Positions 8,126 through 16,721 of a DNA stretch of 64,000 bases are shown in pieces. A program made the translations under genes and the position numbers. Below the pieces are notes generated by a model. That model did not search any database. It was not told the origin of the DNA and saw only the letters and a program-made list of their open reading frames with translations. The stretch is from an uncultured Clostridia bacterium (GTDB taxonomy: Bacteria; Bacillota; Clostridia; Christensenellales; CAG-314). Every line of letters begins with the position of its first letter. The stretch's first letter is position 1. The stretch is from NCBI GenBank assembly GCA_934230325.1, contig CAKQEP010000001.1, positions 156,093 through 220,092 of the forward strand, written 5' to 3'.

Positions 8126-8476
8126 TTACAGTCTGATACCCACAACGTGAACGTTGACTGTATCAACAATCATTCCCGTAAAACTTTCCAAACCGTATTT
8201 AATCGTTGCTTTAAGACTATCCGCCACAGCCTGAATGTTAAGACCGAAACTAAGGATAACGTACAAATCGATAAAAATACGATTGTCTTTTGTAATTACT
8301 TTGACGCCCCTGCCCAAACTGTTGCGTTTGAGTATGTCCGAGCAAGCGTCCGAAAAATTGCGAGGTACTTTGTCCACCACACCGTAACAGTCCATGGCAA
8401 GGCGTCCGGCGACGCACGCTACCGCATCGTCAGTAATTGTAATTTCCCCATAACTGTTTGAAGTATGAAGCGCCAT
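8126..8476 (-). CDS. Asp23/Gls24 family protein (YloU)
   Basis: 116 aa, a single Asp23 domain: GEITITDDAVACVAGRLAMD, then VDKVPRNF, DLYVILSFGLNIQAVADSLK and VNVHVVGIRL at the C-terminus. Family members are linked to envelope stress and alkaline shock, but the YloU type with fakA has no firm role. ATG preceded by GGAGGT. It has its own promoter, and the gene pair ends at 6343-6375. Confidence 0.92.
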   Translation of the reverse strand: MALHTSNSYGEITITDDAVACVAGRLAMDCYGVVDKVPRNFSDACSDILKRNSLGRGVKVITKDNRIFIDLYVILSFGLNIQAVADSLKATIKYGLESFTGMIVDTVNVHVVGIRL

Positions 8477-8499
8477 ATATACCTCCGTGATATTTATTT

Positions 8500-8528
8500 A
8501 TTGTACCTTATTTTTAAAATTTTTACAA
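8500..8528 (-). promoter_or_regulatory. asp23-fakA promoter
   Basis: Minus strand TTGTAA (8523-8528), 17-bp spacer, TACAAT (8500-8505), about 23 bp before the asp23 start codon. Confidence 0.75.
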
Positions 8529-8661
8529 GTATATTTACAGCAAAAATTGCAATTTAAGAATATTTTTACCTGTTTTTTTGTTTAAAATCCTTTTTGCAGA
8601 AATAAAGACGGCAAAAACAATGCAAAATCACAAAAAAAATAAAAAGTTTGCTTTAAAACAC

Positions 8662-8690
8662 TTGCAAAATATGCGCTTTAATGCTAATAT
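8662..8690 (+). promoter_or_regulatory. rpmB promoter
   Basis: TTGCAA (8662-8667), 17-bp spacer, TAATAT (8685-8690), then a 40-nt leader with AGGAGG before the rpmB ATG. It is divergent from the asp23 promoter. Confidence 0.7.
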
Positions 8691-8731
8691 AGTATGGTTG
8701 AAAAAATAACGCTACTCAGGAGGATTCTTAA

Positions 8732-8920
8732 ATGTCCAAACAATGTGCAATTTGCGGCAAAGCCAAAATGTCCGGTAATCTTGTCAGTCACTCCAACATC
8801 AAAACACCAAGAACATACAATGCAAATCTTCACAAGACGCAGGTAGAGATAGACGGGAAACCCCAAAAAGTATATCTCTGCACTCGTTGCAAAAGGACTT
8901 TAAACAAGGAAGAAAAGTAA
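8732..8920 (+). CDS. rpmB: 50S ribosomal protein L28
   Basis: 62 aa, the usual size. It starts MSKQCAICGKAKMSGNLVSH, has NIKTPRTYNANL, and ends with the second Cys pair CTRCKRT. The two CxxC pairs (C5/C8 and C51/C54) are those of the zinc-binding C+ form of L28, so this is the zinc-dependent version. Strong AGGAGG. It is monocistronic, with a terminator 30 bp downstream. Confidence 0.97.
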   Translation: MSKQCAICGKAKMSGNLVSHSNIKTPRTYNANLHKTQVEIDGKPQKVYLCTRCKRTLNKEEK

Positions 8921-8952
8921 TACTTTTTTCCTGTTTTAGGCTTGTCCTTTTT

Positions 8953-8982
8953 AAAACAAAGGTTTTGCGCCTTTGTTTTTTT
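8953..8982 (+). terminator. rpmB terminator
   Basis: AAACAAAGG / CCTTTGTTT stem (8954-8978) with loop TTTTGCG, followed by a T-run. Confidence 0.8.
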
Positions 8983-9105
8983 AATGCTCGTTTTTTTGGT
9001 CGTTTTGCCGTGTGCAAACCACAGAAACAACTCCTACTTTATGACCTTTTTTAAAAGCAGAAGTTTTAGTATGGGCGACAAAAAACGCGGAACTTTGCAA
9101 CAAAA

Positions 9106-9160
9106 AATCTTCATACGATACCTCCCCTGTCGAGATATTGTATGAAGATTTGTTTTTTTT
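9106..9160. terminator. Bidirectional terminator between rpmB and rpe
   Basis: AATCTTCATAC (9106-9116) pairs perfectly with GTATGAAGATT (9140-9150). T-runs occur on both strands (9152-9160 on plus, AAAAAA at 9102-9107 for minus). It ends rpe transcription and backs up the rpmB terminator. The 125 bp between the two hairpins hold no convincing gene. Confidence 0.85.
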
Positions 9161-9184
9161 GGTTACTTTTTTATCGTGACGATA

Positions 9185-9832
9185 TTAAAGACACTTTAAT
9201 TCTCTTATCATTTTTGCCTTGTCGGTCTCTTTAAACACGGCGCTGCCCGCCACTACGGCGTCTGCGCCCGCTTGATTTACTCTAAGTACGTTTTCCGTAT
9301 TTATGCCGCCGTCAACTTCGATAAGAATATTTCTGTCGGAGATAATCTTTTTGACTTCCTGCGTTTTTTCAATCGCAATTTCCATAAATTTTTGTCCGCC
9401 AAATCCGGGTTCTACCGACATAACGAGTACGACGTCGATATCGTCGAGATAAGGCTTTATCGATTCTACGGGAGTATTAGGCTTTATGGACAGCCCCGCT
9501 TTTTTGCCGCATTCCTTTATCTTTTTAAGCGTTTGAGCAACTTGTTGCGTCGCTTCGATATGTACGGTTATTACGTCTGCGCCGTTGTTTGCAAACTCCT
9601 CGATATAGCGTATAGGCTCGGTAATCATAAGATGCACGTCCATAGGAAGTTTTGTCAACTGTCTTATGTCCTTTACCATCTTTTGACCGAAACTGATGTT
9701 AGGCACAAACACGCCGTCCATAACGTCAACGTGTATCCAGTCCGCTTTAGCGTCTTCGAGTTGCTTTATCGCTTCGCCTATGTTTGTGAAATTCGCCGCC
9801 AAAATACTCGGCGCAACTATCAATTGTTTCAT
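9185..9832 (-). CDS. rpe: Ribulose-phosphate 3-epimerase
   Basis: 215 aa TIM barrel. Signature motifs: SILAANF, HVDVMDGVFVPNISFG, MDVHLMI, VMSVEPGFGGQKF and EVDGGINTENV. It interconverts ribulose-5-phosphate and xylulose-5-phosphate in the pentose phosphate pathway, with a metal held by the conserved His and Asp residues. It follows rsgA by 42 bp, as in Bacillus subtilis. AGGAG upstream of the ATG. Confidence 0.97.
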   Translation of the reverse strand: MKQLIVAPSILAANFTNIGEAIKQLEDAKADWIHVDVMDGVFVPNISFGQKMVKDIRQLTKLPMDVHLMITEPIRYIEEFANNGADVITVHIEATQQVAQTLKKIKECGKKAGLSIKPNTPVESIKPYLDDIDVVLVMSVEPGFGGQKFMEIAIEKTQEVKKIISDRNILIEVDGGINTENVLRVNQAGADAVVAGSAVFKETDKAKMIRELKCL

Positions 9833-9874
9833 TTTTTACTCCTGTAACAATGTGTATTTTAATGATAATTTATT

Positions 9875-10759
9875 TTAAAATTTTTCTTTTTCCTGACGGC
9901 GTAACTCGTTGTACAACTCAACGTATCTGTCGTAACGTCGTTTGCTTAATTTGCCTTGCTCTACCGCTTTTTTTACCGCGCAATCCGGTTCTGTCGTGTG
10001 GGTGCACATATTAAAACGACAATCTTTGAGCAAGGCGTACAAGTCGTCGTAATACAAGGCAAGTTGGTCGGACTCGACATCCGTTAATTCGTAAAGGCTG
10101 AATCCCGCAGTATCCACAACAAAGCCGCCGTCTTTTAGCGGGTAAATTTCGTTGTGCCTCGTAGTGTGTTTGCCTCTGTCGGTTTTTGAGGACAACTCCC
10201 CCGTAGGTTTGTTTAGGTTGGGCAAAAGAGCGTTGAGTATGCTGGTTTTGCCTACCGCAGATTGCCCTGCAAAACAAACCGTTTTGCCCGCTATTGCGGC
10301 TTTGAGCGTCGATATTCCTTCTCCCGTAAACGTTGACACGGTAATAATGCCGTTTACGAGGTCGGCGTACTGCTCTTGCGCGTCTATAAAAAATTCGTCG
10401 GGAACAATATCGGTTTTGTTTATGACAAGGTCGAGCGCAACGCCTTGTTTGTTGCAATTAGCAATTATTTTGTCGATAAGCAAAAAATCGGGCGCAGGCA
10501 ACGACGAAACTATCGCAAACACTGCGTCTACGTTGGATACGGCAGGTCTTTTGAGAAAGTTTTTTCTTGGCAGAATTTTGTTTATCGCGCAAATTTTGCC
10601 GTCTTGCTCAAACTCTACGTCGTCGCCGACAACGATATCGTCGTAAAAGTACTTTACTTTTTTGCGGGCATAACAAACGCATTTAACACCGTCGCAGTAT
10701 ACGGTGTATTTTCCGCCGACGCCTTTAACTACCTTTCCGATTTTTTTAGTATCTCTCAT
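9875..10759 (-). CDS. rsgA: Ribosome small subunit GTPase RsgA
   Basis: 294 aa. An N-terminal OB fold is followed by a circularly permuted GTPase: NKTD (G4) comes before GQSAVGKTSILNALL (G1) and DTAGFS (G3). The C-terminal zinc motif CRFNMCTHTTEPDC is complete. It helps late maturation of the 30S subunit. It overlaps rlmN by 14 bp. In B. subtilis the prpC-prkC phosphatase-kinase pair lies between rlmN and rsgA; here there is no room for it. Confidence 0.96.
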   Translation of the reverse strand: MRDTKKIGKVVKGVGGKYTVYCDGVKCVCYARKKVKYFYDDIVVGDDVEFEQDGKICAINKILPRKNFLKRPAVSNVDAVFAIVSSLPAPDFLLIDKIIANCNKQGVALDLVINKTDIVPDEFFIDAQEQYADLVNGIITVSTFTGEGISTLKAAIAGKTVCFAGQSAVGKTSILNALLPNLNKPTGELSSKTDRGKHTTRHNEIYPLKDGGFVVDTAGFSLYELTDVESDQLALYYDDLYALLKDCRFNMCTHTTEPDCAVKKAVEQGKLSKRRYDRYVELYNELRRQEKEKF

Positions 10760-11780
10760 TCTTTATCACGCGCCTACGCAATTGCCCGCATGCTCCGTCA
10801 ATATCTACGCCTATCTGACGTCTTAACGTTGCGGAAACTCCGTTTTTGGTAAGTTTGTTTAAAAATTCCGTTGCGGCGTCATCCGCAGTAGGTTTTAAAT
10901 CCCTTTCCTTTACCGGATTTAGCCTAATCAAATTGACGTGACAACTAAACCCTTTTGTCAGCCGCGCGAGTTTTGCTACGTCCTCGTCTGTATCGTTTTG
11001 CCCCTCCGTCAATACGTACTCAAAAATAACGCGCCTGCCTGTTTTTAAAAAATAATATTTTGCCGCTTCCACGACTTCGCCCAACGGGTACGCCTTGCTT
11101 ATCGGCATAAGAACGCAACGTTTTTCCTGTCGCGGCGAGTGCAACGACACTGTGAGATTGACCTGCAAACCCATATCTGCAAGTTGAATGATTTTGGGCG
11201 CTATACCGCAAGTAGACAGACTGATGTTTCTTTGCGAAATATTTATGCCGTCGGGGGCGTTTACCGATTTTAAAAATTTTATCGTATTGTCAAAGTTGTC
11301 AAGCGGTTCGCCGCTTCCCATCAAAACTATGTTGGTGATTTTTCTGTCGTCGGCTGTGCCGCCGCAATATCTGTTTACCGCAATTACCTGACCGAGAATC
11401 TCGCCCGACGACAAGTTTCGCACAAGTCCGTCAAGCGTGCTTGCGCAAAATTTGCAACCCATACGACAGCCTACCTGCGTGGATACGCACAGCGTGTTGC
11501 CGTATTTATATTTCATAAGTACGCCCTCGATAAGGTTGCCGTCGTACAACTTGTACAAAAACTTTTGAGTACCGTCCTTTGACTCAAACTTTTTTAGTAT
11601 CGTAACGGGACAAGCGATATGCTCGGCTTTAAGACGTTGCCGCCACTCTTTTGGCAAGTCCGTCATTTCGTCAAAATCCGCTCCGCGATATAGCCATTTG
11701 TATAATTGTTTTACCTTGTAAGCCTGTACGTCGGCAAACAATTCCGTCAACTCGGATAACGTATAATCGAGCAAAATCAT
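10746..11780 (-). CDS. rlmN: 23S rRNA (adenine2503-C2)-methyltransferase RlmN
   Basis: 344 aa. Radical SAM cluster motif GCRMGCKFCAS (CX3CX2C, about residues 104-114), the MGSGEPLDNFDN segment and the C-terminal GACGQLR region with the resolving cysteine. The enzyme methylates A2503 of 23S rRNA and also A37 of some tRNAs. It overlaps rsmB upstream by 4 bp and rsgA downstream by 14 bp. Confidence 0.97.
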   Translation of the reverse strand: MILLDYTLSELTELFADVQAYKVKQLYKWLYRGADFDEMTDLPKEWRQRLKAEHIACPVTILKKFESKDGTQKFLYKLYDGNLIEGVLMKYKYGNTLCVSTQVGCRMGCKFCASTLDGLVRNLSSGEILGQVIAVNRYCGGTADDRKITNIVLMGSGEPLDNFDNTIKFLKSVNAPDGINISQRNISLSTCGIAPKIIQLADMGLQVNLTVSLHSPRQEKRCVLMPISKAYPLGEVVEAAKYYFLKTGRRVIFEYVLTEGQNDTDEDVAKLARLTKGFSCHVNLIRLNPVKERDLKPTADDAATEFLNKLTKNGVSATLRRQIGVDIDGACGQLRRRVIKNERY

Positions 11781-13069
11781 TTTTCTTTCACCAAGCCGGC
11801 AATATAAAAACCGTCCGTATCGTGTTTGTGCGGTAATAATTGCAAATCAAGGCTGCCGTCGTCGGATTTTATCGGCAAATCGAGCGGTATCAGTTTAAAA
11901 TGGTCGTTATGCTCCAAAAAGTTTTTGACGTTGAGAGTATTTTCTTCCGCAAACACCGTACACGTCGAATACAAAAGCACCCCGCCGATTTTGAGATAAT
12001 TTTTGGCTATTTCGAGCATTTTTTGTTGTATCTCTACCAACTTGTCTACGTCTTTCTCCGTGCGAAACATTTTGATTTCGGGACGGCTGGACACAACGCC
12101 AAAACCACTGCACGGCGCGTCCAACAAAACGTAATCAAACTTGTTGAAAAATGCGGGATTAACTTCTGTTGCGTCGTTCTGCTCCACCGTCACGTTGTCC
12201 GCATGCATACGCTTTGCGTAGGAAGATATCAATCTCAACCTATGCGGGTAAACGTCGCAAGCGACTATCTTTGCCGAAGGCTGCAAGCCCGCTATGTATA
12301 CGCTTTTGCCGCCCGGCGCGGCGCATAAATCAAGTACGTTGCTGTCGGGTTTAACGTTTAACGCCCTTACCGTAAGCATACTTGACAAACTCATAGGAGT
12401 ACACTCTCCCGAAGCGGTCAAGGAAGTAACGTCGCCGTACACTTTAATCGCGTCGTCAAGGCAAGTTTGTTTAAATTTAAGTCCTTTTGCGACAAGTTTG
12501 TTTTTAAACTCGTCAACGGAAATTAGAGTGGTGTTTATTCTCAGACATGTGGCGGTATCGTCGTTGCCATCAGAAATTTTTATCGCTTCCTCCTCTCCGT
12601 AATAATCTTTAAGTTTGTTTAACGCCCACAAAGGATAACTGTTTTGAATGGACGCGCGTTTGAGCGGCTCTGTAGGATATTCAAAGGAATTTTCCTCTTT
12701 TGCTTTGGCAATATTGCGCAAAACGGCGTTGACAAAGTTGGCTACGCCTGCTTTGCCTATTTTTTTTGCGTAATTGACGCAATCGTTTACCACGACGGCG
12801 GAAGGTATAGACAACTCTAATATGCAAAACGCGCCGATTTTGAGCAAAACAAAAAGCGCAGGCTTTGTCTGCGGCGCAAACAACTTGATAATATAATCGA
12901 GTTTTATGTTTTTGTCTAATACTCCGTAAACTATTTTTGTCACCAACGGCTTGCAATCCGACGGCGTGGTTTTTAACGTTTTGTTAAGCGTTGCGTTGCT
13001 AAACGCATGTTCTTTGTAAATCGGAGTAAGACACTCGTAACTTATTTCTATTGCTTTTTGCGTACTCAT
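11777..13069 (-). CDS. rsmB: 16S rRNA (cytosine967-C5)-methyltransferase RsmB
   Basis: 430 aa. An N-terminal NusB-like domain (about 1-140) is followed by a SAM-dependent methyltransferase: LDLCAAPGGKSVYIAGL (SAM binding), DAPCSGFGVV and LLYSTCTVFAEEN, giving the two catalytic cysteines. It modifies C967 in 16S rRNA. Overlaps of 4 bp with fmt and rlmN indicate translational coupling. Confidence 0.96.
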   Translation of the reverse strand: MSTQKAIEISYECLTPIYKEHAFSNATLNKTLKTTPSDCKPLVTKIVYGVLDKNIKLDYIIKLFAPQTKPALFVLLKIGAFCILELSIPSAVVVNDCVNYAKKIGKAGVANFVNAVLRNIAKAKEENSFEYPTEPLKRASIQNSYPLWALNKLKDYYGEEEAIKISDGNDDTATCLRINTTLISVDEFKNKLVAKGLKFKQTCLDDAIKVYGDVTSLTASGECTPMSLSSMLTVRALNVKPDSNVLDLCAAPGGKSVYIAGLQPSAKIVACDVYPHRLRLISSYAKRMHADNVTVEQNDATEVNPAFFNKFDYVLLDAPCSGFGVVSSRPEIKMFRTEKDVDKLVEIQQKMLEIAKNYLKIGGVLLYSTCTVFAEENTLNVKNFLEHNDHFKLIPLDLPIKSDDGSLDLQLLPHKHDTDGFYIAGLVKEK

Positions 13070-13998
13070 AATCTATCAAATTTTTGCGGACGATTTTTAA
13101 GCCCGTTTAAAAAATCGCATATAGCCATTCTTTTGCCTTCTGCCGACTGAACATCGGTAAGAGCAAGCGACGTGCCGTTGCCGCAACCGACAATCATCTG
13201 TTTTTTTTCGTAATGTATTTCCCCTTCTTTTAACGGTTGACCTATATCGCCGCTAAACACACGGCAGTTGTATATTTTAAATCGTTTTCCGTTTAAAACG
13301 GAATATGCGGCGGGAACGGAGGACAAACCGCGTATTTTGCAGGAAAGTTTATCGGCGGGTATACTCCAATCGATAATTTCTTCTTCCGCCTTGATTTTTT
13401 TGCAAAACGTGACTTGTTTTTCGTCTTGCGGCGTAAAAGTCGCCTTGCCCGCTTTTATATCGTCCAACGTTTTTACCAGCAAATCTCCGCCGAGTTTTGC
13501 GAGTTTTAAAAACATATCGTCGGCGGTGTCCGAAGGTAAAATTTCTGCCGTTGCTTGCGCGACGATATCGCCCGCGTCCATTTTTAAAGCGGTTTTTACT
13601 ATGGTCACGCCTGTCGTTGTCAACCCGTCCATAACCGCCCGCTGTATCGGCGACGCTCCTCTGTACTTAGGCAACAAACTACCGTGAACGTTTATCACTC
13701 CGTGCGGAGCAACGGACAAAACTTCTTCCGACAACATCTGACCGTACGCCGCCGTGACAAAAACGTCTGCGCCGAGAGTTTTTAACGTTTCAACGCCGTC
13801 TTCGGATACGTTTTGCCAGTCGTAAACGACGATGTCTTTGCTCAAAGCAAAACTTTTTACTTCGCACTGTTTGAGTTTGTTGCGATTGCCGAGTTTGTCC
13901 GGCTGACACACGACGCACAACACGGTATTGTCGCTGTCAAGCAATCTTTCCAGTACTATTCGCCCAAACTCGGGAGTCCCCATAAAAACAATTTTCAT
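13066..13998 (-). CDS. fmt: Methionyl-tRNA formyltransferase
   Basis: 310 aa. It begins MKIVFMGTPEFGRIVLERLL and carries HGSLLPKYRGASPIQRAV with the catalytic Asn-His-Asp region (VINVHGS, KMDAGDIVAQ). The C-terminal OB-type domain is present. It formylates the initiator Met-tRNA using 10-formyl-THF. It lies 7 bp downstream of def, the enzyme that removes the formyl group. Confidence 0.97.
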   Translation of the reverse strand: MKIVFMGTPEFGRIVLERLLDSDNTVLCVVCQPDKLGNRNKLKQCEVKSFALSKDIVVYDWQNVSEDGVETLKTLGADVFVTAAYGQMLSEEVLSVAPHGVINVHGSLLPKYRGASPIQRAVMDGLTTTGVTIVKTALKMDAGDIVAQATAEILPSDTADDMFLKLAKLGGDLLVKTLDDIKAGKATFTPQDEKQVTFCKKIKAEEEIIDWSIPADKLSCKIRGLSSVPAAYSVLNGKRFKIYNCRVFSGDIGQPLKEGEIHYEKKQMIVGCGNGTSLALTDVQSAEGKRMAICDFLNGLKNRPQKFDRL

Positions 13999-14005
13999 TT
14001 GCTCG

Positions 14006-14515
14006 TTAAACGTCCTTTATCAAGCCCTTTTTTAAATCTTTGTAAGTGTAAGGGCGACCTTTTTTGTCGCGTAACATTTTGTCGACAAAAAGAATACCGT
14101 CGAGATGGTCCAACTCATGAAAAAACACTCTCGCAAAATATCCGTTTGCTTCCGCAACTTGTTTTTTGCCTGCGCGGTCAAAAAACTCTACTTTAACGTA
14201 ATCCGGACGTTTTACTAGACCTCTTTCTTCCTCTACCGACAAACAACCTTCGTCGTCGATACTGCTTCCCGCCGTTTTTACTATGACGGGATTGACTAAT
14301 TCCAACGTTTTGTCTTCGTAACTAATCACCACCACGCGCTTTAACACGCCAACTTGCGGCGCGGCAAGTCCGTAACCGTCGTGATGAGCGAGAGTTTCGT
14401 TAAGGTCGTCAATCAACTCTGCAAGTCTATCGTCAAACTTGTCCACAGGTTTGCATTTTTTGGACAGAACTTCGCCGCCCTCTTTGCCTAAAACAACAAT
14501 TTTTCTCGTAGCCAT
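14006..14515 (-). CDS. def: Peptide deformylase
   Basis: 169 aa. The three metal-site motifs are intact: GLAAPQVGV, EGCLSVEE (metal-binding Cys) and FFHELDHLDGILF (HEXXH-type). It removes the N-formyl group from nascent proteins. 10 bp after priA and 7 bp before fmt. Confidence 0.97.
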   Translation of the reverse strand: MATRKIVVLGKEGGEVLSKKCKPVDKFDDRLAELIDDLNETLAHHDGYGLAAPQVGVLKRVVVISYEDKTLELVNPVIVKTAGSSIDDEGCLSVEEERGLVKRPDYVKVEFFDRAGKKQVAEANGYFARVFFHELDHLDGILFVDKMLRDKKGRPYTYKDLKKGLIKDV

Positions 14516-14525
14516 AATTTTATAC

Positions 14526-16721
14526 TTAATTGAGGTTTTGCGGGTTAATCTCCGTAAAAACCGTCACCTTATCGTTTTTTAAAGAATCGGTAATACCGTA
14601 TACTTTGTTTATCGTATCTTCTGCGGCGTCGCAAGTCAAACGCATTACTATTTCAAACCGCTGTTTGCCTTGCAATTTTTTTACCGGACAGCGCATCTTT
14701 TGCAAAAACAAAAAATCGTCCGGATTTTGCGCCGACAATTTTTCTATATCGTCATAATGTTTGTTGAGCAAGTCTATGCACGGCTGGCTTTGTTCTCCCG
14801 TATACAAAATGCGCACGATTACGCAAAACGGAGGAAACTCCGCCGCCTGCCGCATATTGATTTCCCTATTGAAAAATCCTGCGTAATCTTGTTTTGCGGC
14901 AAATTGCAAACAGTAATGGCGCGGATTGTAACTTTGCAAAATCACTTTGCCGCTCTGCTTGTCGCGCCCGCTACGTCCCGCAACCTGCGTCAGCAACTGA
15001 AATGTTTTTTCTGCCGCAAGGTAATCGCCGTAATACAAACTTTGGTCGCCGTTGAGTATGCCTACCAACGTTACGAAAGGAAAATCGTGTCCTTTTGCCA
15101 ACATCTGCGTACCTACCAAAATTTGCGCCTCCCTTTTAGAAAAAGCGTCGAGAATTTTGACGAGTCCGTCTTTGGTTTGCGTGGTATCTGCGTCCATTCT
15201 CAAAACTTTTACGTCGGGAAAAAGTTGTTTTAGGCGCGCTTCTACCTGTTGATCCCCTACAAAACCTTGTTTGACATACTCGCTTTTGCATTTGGGGCAT
15301 TTTGTAAACATATTAAACCGTCTGCCGCAATAGTGACATTTGAGCAATCCGTCGTCTTTGTGATAAGTAAGGCTTACGTCGCAATCCGGACATTTGGCTA
15401 CATAACCGCATTTGACGCACATAACAAAACTGCTGTATCCGCGACGATTTAAAAACAAAATCGCTTGATTGCCTTCGTTTACCACGCGCGTAAGTTCTTC
15501 CGTCAACTCGCGAGAAAAAATATCATTGTTGCCTGCGCGCGATTCCGCCGCCATATCTACTATGGATACTTCCGGCAACGGCATTTTGTTTATTCGCTCG
15601 GGCAAGGTCAACAATTCGTACTCGCCTTGACGCGCTTTGTAAAAACTTTCCAACGACGGAGTTGCGCTGCCCAAAACGAGATTGCAACCGTTTTGTTTGC
15701 AGCGATATTCCGCAATTTCACGCGTATCGTAACGCGGATTGCTATCGGAAAAATAACTCGAGTCATGCTCCTCGTCGATTATGATTACTCCTATATCGGT
15801 CAACGGCGCAAACACCGCGCTCCTTGCTCCGATAGCGATTTTTGCCTCGCCTCGCTTTAACCGCAACCATTCGTCGTATCTTTCGCCCGCCGACAAGCCG
15901 CTGTGAAGTATCGCAACGGTATCGCCAAACCTGCCGCGAAACAATTTGAGCATGTTTGGCGTCAAAGAAATTTCCGGCACCAACATTATTGCGGTTTTGC
16001 CTTGTTTGACAAAATACTCAATGACGGTCATATACACTTCTGTCTTGCCGCTACCCGTCACTCCCCACAAAAGAAATTTTTTGTCCGTTTCCGTCGTGAT
16101 TTTTTCTACTACCGCCGACTGGTCGGGCGTAAGCGTGTGCGACAAACTTTTGTCTTGCACCGTTTTGTAAGGTTTTCTGTTTATCGTAACGTCGTAAACT
16201 TCTATCAGCCCTTTTTGCAACAACGTTTTTGTAATAGAAGAACCAAACTTTTTGTTTAACAACTCAGTAAGAGTATCGCCGTTTTGCTTTATATATTCAA
16301 GCGCGGCTCGCTGTGTTTTTGCCGTTTTTGACAAAGTAGCAAATATTTGCTCCTCCGTAAGCAAGCCGTTAAGTTTTGCTTTGCGTTTGACAAGCGGCGC
16401 GATGCGATTTTGACGCATTTCGCTCGGTATCGCAAGACGCAAAGCGTCTACCAACCTCAAATGATTTTTTTTGCGCATATACGTGCAAAGGTCGAGCATA
16501 TCGAGATTGATTGCAGTAAAATCATCGAGTTGTCGTTGTATGCTTTTTAGTTTTTGCGGCGGAACGTCGCTGGCTTCTTTTTGACCTACGACAAATCCTT
16601 CTATAGTTCTGTTACCAAAAGGTACGGCAACTCTGCTGCCGACCTCTATATCTTCCCCTTTGTAGTCAAAAACTTTGTCCGTTTGAGAGGTGGATATATC
16701 AACGATAACTTCGTAAATCAT
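14526..16721 (-). CDS. priA: Primosomal replication restart helicase PriA
   Basis: 731 aa from ATG 16721 (MIYEVIVDISTSQTDKVFDY). This start overlaps the coaBC stop by 4 bp (ATGA); a longer frame upstream lies inside coaBC. An N-terminal DNA-binding domain is followed by helicase motifs GVTGSGKTEVY (Walker A) and IIIDEEHDSSY (DEEH), the zinc-binding cysteines CVKCGYVAKCPDC and CHYCGRRFNMFTKCPKC, and the C-terminal helicase lobe (QVAGRSGR). It reloads the replisome at stalled forks. Confidence 0.97.
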   Translation of the reverse strand: MIYEVIVDISTSQTDKVFDYKGEDIEVGSRVAVPFGNRTIEGFVVGQKEASDVPPQKLKSIQRQLDDFTAINLDMLDLCTYMRKKNHLRLVDALRLAIPSEMRQNRIAPLVKRKAKLNGLLTEEQIFATLSKTAKTQRAALEYIKQNGDTLTELLNKKFGSSITKTLLQKGLIEVYDVTINRKPYKTVQDKSLSHTLTPDQSAVVEKITTETDKKFLLWGVTGSGKTEVYMTVIEYFVKQGKTAIMLVPEISLTPNMLKLFRGRFGDTVAILHSGLSAGERYDEWLRLKRGEAKIAIGARSAVFAPLTDIGVIIIDEEHDSSYFSDSNPRYDTREIAEYRCKQNGCNLVLGSATPSLESFYKARQGEYELLTLPERINKMPLPEVSIVDMAAESRAGNNDIFSRELTEELTRVVNEGNQAILFLNRRGYSSFVMCVKCGYVAKCPDCDVSLTYHKDDGLLKCHYCGRRFNMFTKCPKCKSEYVKQGFVGDQQVEARLKQLFPDVKVLRMDADTTQTKDGLVKILDAFSKREAQILVGTQMLAKGHDFPFVTLVGILNGDQSLYYGDYLAAEKTFQLLTQVAGRSGRDKQSGKVILQSYNPRHYCLQFAAKQDYAGFFNREINMRQAAEFPPFCVIVRILYTGEQSQPCIDLLNKHYDDIEKLSAQNPDDFLFLQKMRCPVKKLQGKQRFEIVMRLTCDAAEDTINKVYGITDSLKNDKVTVFTEINPQNLN

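Noticed and set aside
8942..9145. A 67-aa plus-strand frame with a signal-peptide-like start
   Set aside because: It runs through two terminator hairpins after rpmB and lacks a ribosome site.
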